Source: an uncultured Prevotellaceae bacterium
Lineage (GTDB): Bacteria; Bacteroidota; Bacteroidia; Bacteroidales; Bacteroidaceae
NCBI GenBank assembly: GCA_902780635.1
Contig: CACZGH010000015.1
Span: 1 to 64,000 of the forward strand
Reading direction: 5' to 3'
DNA length: 64,000 nt
Shown: positions 8,948 to 16,039 of the stretch, piece by piece
How the letters are laid out: each line of letters begins with the position of its first letter
Position numbering within the stretch: the stretch's first letter is position 1
Notes under the pieces: model-generated
Told to the model about the DNA's origin: nothing
What the model saw: only the letters and a program-made list of their open reading frames with translations
The model's database searches: none
Translations under genes and position numbers: made by a program

Positions 8948-9574
8948 TTAAAAATGTACGTCTACATAGGGATAGCCCATCGCCTGAAACAGTTTGGTCA
9001 TCTGTTCCACGGCGTTGAGCTGGGCGATGTTGATGTTTTCTGTGGTCAGACAGCGCGAGAGCATCTTGCGGCGGGCTTGTTGGTAGAGTGCCTCACGTGA
9101 TGCCTGGTCCCAGGTGCCCGACTCGTAAAACGCCTTGGTCTTCGCCTCGTCGATGAAGTCCTTGTCGAGCATGATGATATGGGGCAAAGTCACGTCCACG
9201 GTGTCACCGTCCATCTTCACCCAGTCGTCAGCGGCTTTCCTCAGGTCGATGCCTAAGCGCAGCGTGCCATAGTAGATGCGTGTCAGCCGGCGGTCGCTCC
9301 CTATCAGGCGCGTGGCGGTGGTGTCGGCCAGTTCCTCCACGTCGATGGTCAGAAATTCCCACTCACCAGTCTCTTTCACTGATTTGATCTGTGTGGGTGT
9401 CACGCTGATTTTGCCATTGGGCTCTTCTTTTGTCTCGCCTCCGCCTCCTCTCCCTTTCCAGGCCAGCACGGCCACCAAGGCGATAAAAGTGGCGATGGTC
9501 ACATAGGTGAGTATTTGACGGGCCATATAGTTAGACTCGTTCACACTGCCGAAATTGTTGTGTCGTCCGCTCAT
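8948..9574 (-). CDS. DUF4230 membrane-anchored protein
   Basis: This 208-residue protein has a single N-terminal transmembrane helix (residues about 22-43, ILTYVTIATFIALVAVLAW), a Gly-rich linker, and a soluble domain of the DUF4230 type with VKETGEWEFLTIDVEE, YYGTLRLGIDL and VDVTLPHIIMLD. DUF4230 has no assigned function; its beta-rich pattern suggests an envelope-facing domain. The ATG overlaps the TGA of the preceding gene by four bases (ATGA), implying translational coupling. The upstream gene encodes a second copy of the same family, so the pair may form a heteromer. Met17 is an alternative start. Confidence 0.75.
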   Translation of the reverse strand: MSGRHNNFGSVNESNYMARQILTYVTIATFIALVAVLAWKGRGGGGETKEEPNGKISVTPTQIKSVKETGEWEFLTIDVEELADTTATRLIGSDRRLTRIYYGTLRLGIDLRKAADDWVKMDGDTVDVTLPHIIMLDKDFIDEAKTKAFYESGTWDQASREALYQQARRKMLSRCLTTENINIAQLNAVEQMTKLFQAMGYPYVDVHF

Positions 9575-10248
9575 TTTCCTGCTTTGTTAGTGTCATCGGT
9601 CACTCTCATCGATTTTGAGGTGAATCCTTTTCTGAATGTGATGGTGATATCTTGCTCGTCGAAGCCCAGTTGCGTGATGATAGGCACCAAAGTGCGTGCG
9701 GCGCTCTGGCGGGTGCGCTCTTCGATGCCCAGTTCTGGCACCGACTTGAGTATGCTTGCGCGACCCTGTTGTTCATATCGGGCCAGTTCCTCGTCAGTGA
9801 AGTTGCTGCGAAAAAATGCCACGTAGGAACTGATCTCGTCATGGTTGATTTTTGAACTGGTCAGTGCCACCTCGGGGTCGGGTAGGGTGATCTCCACTTT
9901 GCCTTCATCGTAGAATACGTCCTCGGCGGTGAATTTGCCAAAGTCAATATAGCCTTTAAGGGTGGCGTCGATAGGGATGGCGATTTTGCGCTCACCCACA
10001 GGCAGGTTGATGTTGAAATCCTGTCCTAGGATGCTGCCTTTCAGACTGGCTTGGTCGGCATGGGTGACGATTTTGTGCACCTTCACTTCTGCTGCGTAAA
10101 GCTTGGAGCATTTTTGTATGTTGGCCACCAACAGTTGAGTGGTGTCGATCTTGGCACTCACATCTTCCACGTTATTGGCTTGGTCGCCCTCGCCCTTGCA
10201 CGAGAGCAAGAGGGGCACCAACATCGCAAGGGTCAATAATTTTCGCAT
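9571..10248 (-). CDS. DUF4230 lipoprotein
   Basis: The chosen start gives 225 residues beginning MRKLLTLAMLVPLLLSCKGEGD. This is a clear lipoprotein signal (LLSC, lipid on Cys17). The frame extends upstream to 10308, but that start lies next to the predicted promoter and would bury the signal peptide. The body is a DUF4230 domain: VHKIVTHADQASLKGSI, GERKIAIPIDATLKGYID and KVEITLPDPEVALTS parallel the following gene. It heads the unit running to the ABC exporter. Function unknown; inner or outer membrane placement is not resolved. Confidence 0.75.
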   Translation of the reverse strand: MRKLLTLAMLVPLLLSCKGEGDQANNVEDVSAKIDTTQLLVANIQKCSKLYAAEVKVHKIVTHADQASLKGSILGQDFNINLPVGERKIAIPIDATLKGYIDFGKFTAEDVFYDEGKVEITLPDPEVALTSSKINHDEISSYVAFFRSNFTDEELARYEQQGRASILKSVPELGIEERTRQSAARTLVPIITQLGFDEQDITITFRKGFTSKSMRVTDDTNKAGK

Positions 10249-10310
10249 GTCAAAATGTATTTTGTAGGGGTTGGCCTTCTCACTATGGATGGCCCTGTAA
10301 TTATGCACCG

Positions 10311-10318
10311 CAAAGTTA
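10311..10318 (-). promoter_or_regulatory. Candidate -7 element of the DUF4230/symporter/exporter unit
   Basis: The minus strand reads TAACTTTG, an exact TAnnTTTG match, about 63 bases before the chosen start at 10248. The -33 element is not clear. Its position argues against the longer open frame starting at 10308. Confidence 0.4.
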
Positions 10319-10407
10319 CATTATTTTACTGGAATAAACGAACCATTGCAATTTTTTAACTCATCTTTCATTATCACGACCATTTTGGCAACTTATTTCT
10401 CCGATTG

Positions 10408-10439
10408 TTTGGCGGTTTGATTATTTTTCCCTAAATTCG
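10408..10439 (+). promoter_or_regulatory. Candidate promoter of the LytTR regulator
   Basis: TTTG at 10408-10411 is followed after 20 bases by TAAATTCG at 10432-10439, one mismatch from TAnnTTTG. The ATG at 10496 would then have a leader of about 50 bases. Confidence 0.4.
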
Positions 10440-10495
10440 CCACCCAATTTGAAACAAGTAAAAATGATGGCGAATAATCGTCAACTAAAAGAACC

Positions 10496-11320
10496 ATGTC
10501 CTTCCTTACCCGAACATATCCATTCAAACTGAGAGATCACAGGCTGAGAGATAGTGTCGCCTATGGAGTCATCATCTGGGCCATTCTTTATCTGTTGCAA
10601 CCCTTTGGCTTCAGCCATTACGGTGGCAACAAGTTCATCGTGGCGTTATTGTTCGGACTGGTCACTACCTGTTGCTGTGCGTTCTATACCGTGCTGGTCT
10701 TCAAGCGCCTTACCCAGCATATTACACCTTGGCGCATTTGGCATCATGCCTGTGCCGTGTTTGGACAGATTTTACTGATTGCCGTTTGCAATTTCCTCTT
10801 CTTTACCTTCATTTTTCATGCCCCCATCAACCTATTTTTTTTCTTCCTGTTTTTATATTGGACGGTCATCATCGGCGTCATCGTATCCGCCCTGACGATA
10901 GGTGTAGAGTACAATAGATTTCTGAAAGACAGGATGGAGGCCTTGTTGAGCAATACGACGGAAGAGCAGAAAGATGTCAGCATCACCATCCACGACACCC
11001 ATGTCCGGAGCCACGACCTCTCCATTCCCATCAATAGTCTGTTGTATATTGAGGCGAAGAAAAACGATGTGTCGGTCTGCTATCTCAAGGACGACCAACC
11101 TGTGACTGTGGAGTTGCACACCACCCTGACAGCGGTGCTCAGCGAACTGAAAGATTATGAGAATATCTTCCAGTGTCACCGTTCGTTTATCGTCAATGTC
11201 AACAACATCACCTCTGCCCAAGGCAATTCCAATGGCTATCAGTTGACCCTCGGACCAAGCACCGCCACCATCCCCGTATCGCGCTCCTATGTGCCTCAAT
11301 TAAAGGCTTTTATCGCTTAG
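10496..11320 (+). CDS. Membrane-bound LytTR-family DNA-binding regulator
   Basis: This 274-residue protein has four predicted membrane helices in the first 150 residues (for example VAYGVIIWAILYLL and FIVALLFGLVTTCC). After a short linker comes a LytTR domain at about 165-272, recognisable by LYIEAKKNDVSVCYL, TTLTAVLSEL, FQCHRSFIVNVNNI and the terminal PVSRSYVPQLKAFI. It has no receiver domain, so it is not a classical response regulator; the membrane part may sense a signal directly. The TonB-dependent receptor gene follows on the same strand after 112 bases and is the obvious candidate target. Confidence 0.85.
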   Translation: MSFLTRTYPFKLRDHRLRDSVAYGVIIWAILYLLQPFGFSHYGGNKFIVALLFGLVTTCCCAFYTVLVFKRLTQHITPWRIWHHACAVFGQILLIAVCNFLFFTFIFHAPINLFFFFLFLYWTVIIGVIVSALTIGVEYNRFLKDRMEALLSNTTEEQKDVSITIHDTHVRSHDLSIPINSLLYIEAKKNDVSVCYLKDDQPVTVELHTTLTAVLSELKDYENIFQCHRSFIVNVNNITSAQGNSNGYQLTLGPSTATIPVSRSYVPQLKAFIA

Positions 11321-11396
11321 TCATTCGTCATTTTTCTTAGTCACTCGTCACTGGCCATAGCTTTCTGTCAGCAGTTTTAGCTGTCTGTCACGGAAA

Positions 11397-11428
11397 TTTG
11401 GAGGGCTCGTTTTCCTGTCGTATTTTTG
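11397..11428 (+). promoter_or_regulatory. Consensus Bacteroidota promoter of the TonB-dependent receptor
   Basis: TTTG at 11397-11400 and TATTTTTG at 11421-11428 are both exact consensus matches with a 20-base spacer. The ATG follows only four bases after the -7 box, so transcription would start at or within a few bases of the start codon, giving a leaderless message. Confidence 0.7.
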
Positions 11429-11432
11429 CGGC

Positions 11433-13484
11433 ATGAAACATCGACTGATAACTCTCATCATCGCCCTGATAGCGGCTTACAACATGACGGCGCAAACCGT
11501 CATCTCAGGTGTCGTGACCGACGGACGGCAACCGCTCGCCGGTGCCAATGTTTTTATATTAGGTACCATAGACGGCTGCCTTGCCGACTCCTTGGGCGCG
11601 TTCTCTTTTACATCATCCAAGACTGGCGAGGTGACGCTGAAAGCATCGTATATCGGTTATGAAGACTGGATGCTGACAGCTGATGTCAACCAGTTGGGTC
11701 ACGTCACGGTGGTGATGAAAGAGCGTGCGACAACCATCAACGAGGTGGTCATCACGGCCAGTTCATTTAGTTTTGGAAAGAGTGACAACTTTAAGACCTT
11801 GGATGCACTCGATGTGGTGCTGACGGGCAACTCGTGTGGCGATGTAGTAGCTGCACTGCAGTCATTGCCGGGCACACAGAAAGTGGGCGAAGACGGCAAA
11901 CTGTATGTCCGTGGCGGGGAGAGTGATGAGTGCCAGACCTTCGTCAATGGCATGCATGTGCTCATACCTTACACCACAAATACGGAGAACTCGGCGGTAC
12001 GCGGACGTTTCTCACCGTTTCTCTTCAAGGGTATCAACTTCTCTTTGGGTGGCTATGGTGGGGAATATGGTCAGGCGCTCTCCTCTGTCTTGCCTATGGA
12101 GACGACCGATGTGGCGACAGGCGATAAGTTGGGCGTAAGTGCTTCGCTGGTAGATTGGAATGTGGGGGGCACTAAGGCTTTTTCCAATAGTAGCTTGTCC
12201 TTCAATGGGGCACTGACAAGTATGGGGCTTTATGAACGGCTTTCTCCAGGACGGTTCGATTTCACCAGTCCTTATCGTAAAGGCTCAGGCGAGGCACAGT
12301 ATAAGAGAGAGCTTGGCACATCGGGCGTGATCAAATCTTATGTGGGCTATGACCTGACATCGGTAGGGCAGCACATCGACGGCCGTGACCTTTCGCTCAC
12401 AGAGCACAACTTCTATGCCAATGTCACCCATCAAGCCTCGATAGCTGGTGGACTCTCCCTCTTCACCGGCATTGCCTATTCCGCTGTGTGCAATGACATC
12501 GACCAAGCGCGGATAGCCGGCGACCATTATCACTGTCTCCGCCAGGAGGTGCATCTGAAGGCGGAGGCGCGCAAGGCTTGGTCGGGCGTGCTGAAAATGT
12601 CGGCAGGCATGGAAGACTATATCCGAAGCAGTTCACTGAAGTATGAGCCTGCTCAGTATCAACTCGACTATCATATTCTGGCAGCTCATGCCGATGCACA
12701 GTGGCGCGTCGTCCCAAAGCTGTTTCTCAACTTATCCACAAGAGCAGAGATGATGCGGGGGACGTGGTTGCTCATGCCGCGGGCCACACTCAGTTATGTT
12801 CCTAGTCCGCGGTGGCAGTGCTCTTTTGTTGCAGGCCGCTATAGTCAGGCTGTTGCCGACGACTACTTGGCTCAAAGCCGGCAGACGATGACTCAGAGCA
12901 CCACCGGCCATTTTATCCTCTCCATGCAGTACAAGACGGCAGCCACCCTGCTACGTATCGAGCCGTATTGGAAGAAATACCATCATTTGCCTTTGATGGA
13001 AAACGGACTGTTCGTGCCCAATGGCTATGGCTACAGTCGTGGCGTGGATGTGTTTGTGGAGAATCACACGATGGTCAGAAACCTCACCACCACACTCTCT
13101 TACTCCTACAATGACTCCGAGCGTCTCTATCTGGATTTTGACCATCCTCGTATGCCCGAATATGTGTCACGCCACAATCTGAGGCTGAATGCCAAATATG
13201 CCATTGGGAAGACCATCGTAGGCGTATCGGAGTCATGGGCCAGCGCACGGTATTTCACCAATGGAAAGACACCACATTACAACAGTGTCGATGTCAGTGT
13301 CACCTATCTGCTCAGTCCCAAGGTCATTGTCTATACTTCGCTGAGCAATGTTCTCGGCCGCAACAATATCTTCCGTTACGATAGCCATAGCAACCCTGTC
13401 ATGGCTGCGCGTGACCGCTTCCTTTACATCGGATTATTTATCTCATTAAAAAACAATAAAGCTTATGACATCTCCAATTTTTAA
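11433..13484 (+). CDS. TonB-dependent outer-membrane receptor
   Basis: The 683-residue protein has a signal peptide (MKHRLITLIIALIAAYNMTAQ) and a carboxypeptidase-D-regulatory-like domain at about 22-105 (VISGVVTDGRQPLAGANVFI). A TonB plug follows near 115-230 (SLPGTQKV, KLYVRGGESDECQTFVNG), then a beta-barrel to the C-terminus ending in a typical aromatic strand. It would import a ligand across the outer membrane using TonB energy. It is much shorter than SusC proteins (about 1000 residues), lacks a SusD partner, and looks more like a siderophore or metal-type receptor; the ligand is unknown. Its end overlaps the next gene by 20 bases. Confidence 0.88.
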   Translation: MKHRLITLIIALIAAYNMTAQTVISGVVTDGRQPLAGANVFILGTIDGCLADSLGAFSFTSSKTGEVTLKASYIGYEDWMLTADVNQLGHVTVVMKERATTINEVVITASSFSFGKSDNFKTLDALDVVLTGNSCGDVVAALQSLPGTQKVGEDGKLYVRGGESDECQTFVNGMHVLIPYTTNTENSAVRGRFSPFLFKGINFSLGGYGGEYGQALSSVLPMETTDVATGDKLGVSASLVDWNVGGTKAFSNSSLSFNGALTSMGLYERLSPGRFDFTSPYRKGSGEAQYKRELGTSGVIKSYVGYDLTSVGQHIDGRDLSLTEHNFYANVTHQASIAGGLSLFTGIAYSAVCNDIDQARIAGDHYHCLRQEVHLKAEARKAWSGVLKMSAGMEDYIRSSSLKYEPAQYQLDYHILAAHADAQWRVVPKLFLNLSTRAEMMRGTWLLMPRATLSYVPSPRWQCSFVAGRYSQAVADDYLAQSRQTMTQSTTGHFILSMQYKTAATLLRIEPYWKKYHHLPLMENGLFVPNGYGYSRGVDVFVENHTMVRNLTTTLSYSYNDSERLYLDFDHPRMPEYVSRHNLRLNAKYAIGKTIVGVSESWASARYFTNGKTPHYNSVDVSVTYLLSPKVIVYTSLSNVLGRNNIFRYDSHSNPVMAARDRFLYIGLFISLKNNKAYDISNF

Positions 13485-13995
13485 GTGCCATCTTTTGGCC
13501 GTCGTCATCTTTTGTATGGCATCAGTTAGTATCAACGCTCAGGAGTCTGACATGCAGACGCTCATCGGTCAGTCACTCGCGAAACTTCAACAGCCCACCC
13601 CAGAGGCTTATCTCAACTGTATAGCTGAGATGAAACGCATTGACGCGATGTTCCCCGACAGCGTCCAACCCAAGTATCAGATGGCGTTGCAAAGTCTCTT
13701 CTTTGCAGTGATGAATCCTCAGGACAAGCAGACAGAGAGTCTGTTGGAAGAGACACAGCAGACAATTACAAAAATGGGAAAAATGAAAGAGGCCGATCCC
13801 TCTGACATCTGCACCCTCACAGGATTTCTCTACATGGTGAAAATTGTGCAAAATCCCGCGCAGAATGGTCAGAGATACTATCTCGATGTGATGCAAAACT
13901 ACGAGAAAGCCTTGAAACTCAACCCTGACAACCAACTCGCCAAAGAGTTGCAACAGAAGTTCTTTGAGGGCATGCGGCAGGCTACAGGAATGTAG
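13465..13995 (+). CDS. Small secreted helical protein, function unknown
   Basis: This 176-residue protein has a signal peptide ending near ASVSINAQ, so it is periplasmic or exported. The remainder is alpha-helical. The segment YLDVMQNYEKALKLNPDNQLA resembles a tetratricopeptide half-repeat, and PEAYLNCIAEMKRIDAMFPDS resembles another, so a short TPR-like scaffold is likely. The start overlaps the receptor gene by 20 bases in another frame, implying translational coupling and a linked role with the receptor. I know no named family for it. Confidence 0.7.
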   Translation: MTSPIFKCHLLAVVIFCMASVSINAQESDMQTLIGQSLAKLQQPTPEAYLNCIAEMKRIDAMFPDSVQPKYQMALQSLFFAVMNPQDKQTESLLEETQQTITKMGKMKEADPSDICTLTGFLYMVKIVQNPAQNGQRYYLDVMQNYEKALKLNPDNQLAKELQQKFFEGMRQATGM

Positions 13996-14003
13996 CCTTG
14001 CCG
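13975..14003. terminator. Hairpin between convergent genes (possible bidirectional terminator)
   Basis: CGGCAGGCTACA pairs with TGTAGCCTTGCCG around a GGAA loop, about 12 base pairs with one bulged T. It overlaps the stop codon of the small secreted protein and ends nine bases before the stop of the convergent gene. No T-tract follows, so termination is only suggested by position. Confidence 0.5.
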
Positions 14004-14011
14004 CAAGAGGT

Positions 14012-14812
14012 TCACCTGAGCATATCCACTTCGTCCTCGGGCAGGGAGATGTTTCCCACCTCCTTTCCCTTTGCTGAATATACGTGCAGCTCAGGATAGA
14101 GATATTGCTTGTTGAAAATGGTATATTCCTCGGATTCTTTCAGCGGTTGCTTCTCAGAGCGCATGCCTGTACTTGTCGTGATGATGTAGTCCTGAGCATA
14201 ATCCATCTCTGCCATCATCAGCATGTTGGACAGCGTGTGGGAGACGCAGACAAACATCTGATTCTCCAGCTTCAGCACCTTTTTCGTGTCAGGATATACC
14301 AGGAGTGTCATCTGCGGTGAGTGGGAGAAACCCGTGAAAACCTCTGCCTGAAGGACGACCACTGGCTTGCTGGTGAACTGCTGCACGCTGATTTTCTGTT
14401 TGGTGTCCGATACCACCACGTCTTTGAACGACGACTGTTTGTCGAGGAGCCATGAGATGCCCATTACAAACAACTCCTCATATTGCTCTCCCTGCTGGCT
14501 GAATATTTTGCTTACCCGATCCTTCTCTGCGTCATACATCCACAGATTGATGCGGGCATAAAGGTCATCAGCAGCGGATGGCAACTGTTCCACGAAGAAG
14601 AAATACTCATCGTCGAACCCGCTGAGTGAGCTCTCCGCAATGTCATCTGCCGTTATCGTCAGGTTCTTTTCTGCATATATGTTGTCGAAATACAACTTTG
14701 CCGGCACTGCTTTTGTTGGCAAACCAAGCTGTCGCAGATGGCTGATTTCTACGGCCGTTGCCATGCTAACGATGAACATGGCAGTCATCAAAAAAAGGAT
14801 TCTTTTCATCAT
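14012..14812 (-). CDS. Secreted protein of unknown function
   Basis: This 266-residue protein has a signal peptide (MMKRILFLMTAMFIVSMATAVE). The rest is soluble, mixed alpha/beta, with many aromatic and acidic residues (EYFFFVEQLPSAADDLYARI, LWMYDAEKDRVSKIF). No catalytic motif or named domain was recognised. It follows the patatin-like gene by 28 bases on the same strand and is probably co-transcribed with it, so a role in envelope or lipid metabolism is possible but only inferred from position. Confidence 0.65.
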   Translation of the reverse strand: MMKRILFLMTAMFIVSMATAVEISHLRQLGLPTKAVPAKLYFDNIYAEKNLTITADDIAESSLSGFDDEYFFFVEQLPSAADDLYARINLWMYDAEKDRVSKIFSQQGEQYEELFVMGISWLLDKQSSFKDVVVSDTKQKISVQQFTSKPVVVLQAEVFTGFSHSPQMTLLVYPDTKKVLKLENQMFVCVSHTLSNMLMMAEMDYAQDYIITTSTGMRSEKQPLKESEEYTIFNKQYLYPELHVYSAKGKEVGNISLPEDEVDMLR

Positions 14813-14840
14813 TGCTATGTATGTGTTAATATGTTTTTCT

Positions 14841-15761
14841 CTATTTCTTCCGTCGCTGGGATTGAGTCGTGAATTTGCTGATGGCCTTCTGTGTCTTCTG
14901 CCGTCCGATGGCGATCAGTCTCTCTGATTTGTCATAATCGAAACTGCCATAACGGCTCATCTGAATGTCGACAAGGATATCGGGGTTCATTAACTGGGCC
15001 ATCAGTTTGGCATTCTGACGGATCATCAATGAACTGGTGCGTGAGAGCATCGTGTAGTAATTGAAATCGATGTGCTCAGGAATCAATTTGTTGAGAATCT
15101 GTGAGGCCAGTGACTTACCGCTTTTGCGGCGCTCTGAGAGCTCGTGTTTCCTGATCTCCTGGGCTTTATAGTCATGTCCGCTGACATCCACACCCATCAG
15201 GAGGTCACCCTTGTGGCGCTCCACTCGGTTCAGTGGGATGGGATTGACCACGCCGCCGTCGATGAGGATCATCCCGTCGCGATGCACCGGCTTGTAGAAC
15301 GAAGGAAGGGAAATGCTGGCTCTGATGGCTTCGAAAAGACTGCCGGTGTGGAATACCACTTCGCGTCCCGACACCCAGTCTGTTGCCACAGCGCAATAGG
15401 GGATGGGGAGATCCTCGATAGCTACATCAGGCACAAACTCCATGATGGCCTCAATGATACGGTCGCCTTTGACGATGTGGTTTAGCGACAAAGAGAAATC
15501 GGTCAGTTCCAGCATCCTCTTGCGGTCGATGCCTTTCATCCATTCCCGGAATTCTTTCAGTTTCCCTGCGGCATAGACCCCTCCGATCAAGGCGCCCATG
15601 CTACAGCCGGCAATCGAGGTGATGTGATAGCCTTCCTCTTCGAGCACCTCGATGGCGCCGATGTGTGCAAGCCCTCGCGCACCTCCACTCGAAAGCACCA
15701 ATGCGACGTCTTTCCTTGCGGGTTTATCCTTTCCCGCTATTCTTAGCAGTTTCTCTAACAT
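14841..15761 (-). CDS. Patatin-like phospholipase (RssA-like)
   Basis: This 306-residue cytoplasmic protein has the patatin fold. The oxyanion-hole motif GGARG is at 26-30, the nucleophile elbow is G52-C-S54-M-G56, and the catalytic Asp168 is in LIDGG. This Ser/Asp dyad hydrolyses acyl esters of lipids in characterised relatives. There is no signal peptide or barrel domain, so it belongs to the short cytosolic class rather than the PlpD-type secreted class. The C-terminus is basic (TQSQRRKK). The natural substrate is not known. Confidence 0.9.
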   Translation of the reverse strand: MLEKLLRIAGKDKPARKDVALVLSSGGARGLAHIGAIEVLEEEGYHITSIAGCSMGALIGGVYAAGKLKEFREWMKGIDRKRMLELTDFSLSLNHIVKGDRIIEAIMEFVPDVAIEDLPIPYCAVATDWVSGREVVFHTGSLFEAIRASISLPSFYKPVHRDGMILIDGGVVNPIPLNRVERHKGDLLMGVDVSGHDYKAQEIRKHELSERRKSGKSLASQILNKLIPEHIDFNYYTMLSRTSSLMIRQNAKLMAQLMNPDILVDIQMSRYGSFDYDKSERLIAIGRQKTQKAISKFTTQSQRRKK

Positions 15762-15789
15762 TCGTATTTATTTATAAATTTCGCATTCG

Positions 15790-15824
15790 CTCAACTTCCT
15801 GTAGTTCAGGAGTTGAGGAGTTGC
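15790..15824 (-). repeat. Degenerate octamer repeats and hairpin in the patatin-gene leader
   Basis: On the minus strand this leader reads as three consecutive eight-base units related to T(G/C)AACT(C/T)C: GCAACTCC, TCAACTCC and TGAACTAC. Next to them, in opposite orientation, lies CTCAACTTCCTG, which can pair with CAGGAGTTGAG to form a hairpin. The same octamer family is repeated nine times at 60331-60402. Confidence 0.65.
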
Positions 15825-15875
15825 AGGAGGGCAGACAATAGCCCGAAAACACCTCGATAAACACAATTTCGACCA

Positions 15876-15883
15876 CAAAATTA
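15876..15883 (-). promoter_or_regulatory. Candidate -7 element of the patatin gene
   Basis: The minus strand reads TAATTTTG, an exact TAnnTTTG match, about 115 bases upstream of the start. If used, the octamer repeat/hairpin at 15790-15824 would be in the 5' untranslated region. The -33 element is not clear. Confidence 0.4.
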
Positions 15884-16002
15884 CATATAATTATCCAAAT
15901 TTCATGAACGATGAAAAGTTTTCCAACATTATTTTTGTCGAGGTGATGATGAAAAAAGAAGGAAAAATGATGCTTTTTCACTCTCATCATCAAAATTTTC
16001 AC

Positions 16003-16010
16003 TATATTTG
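16003..16010 (+). promoter_or_regulatory. Candidate -7 element of the PL26-like gene
   Basis: TATATTTG matches TAnnTTTG exactly, 29 bases before the ATG at 16040. A T-run at 15974-15978 is a poor and slightly distant -33 candidate. Confidence 0.45.
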
Positions 16011-16039
16011 TACAATGCAAATCAAATACTGCTTTCTGT

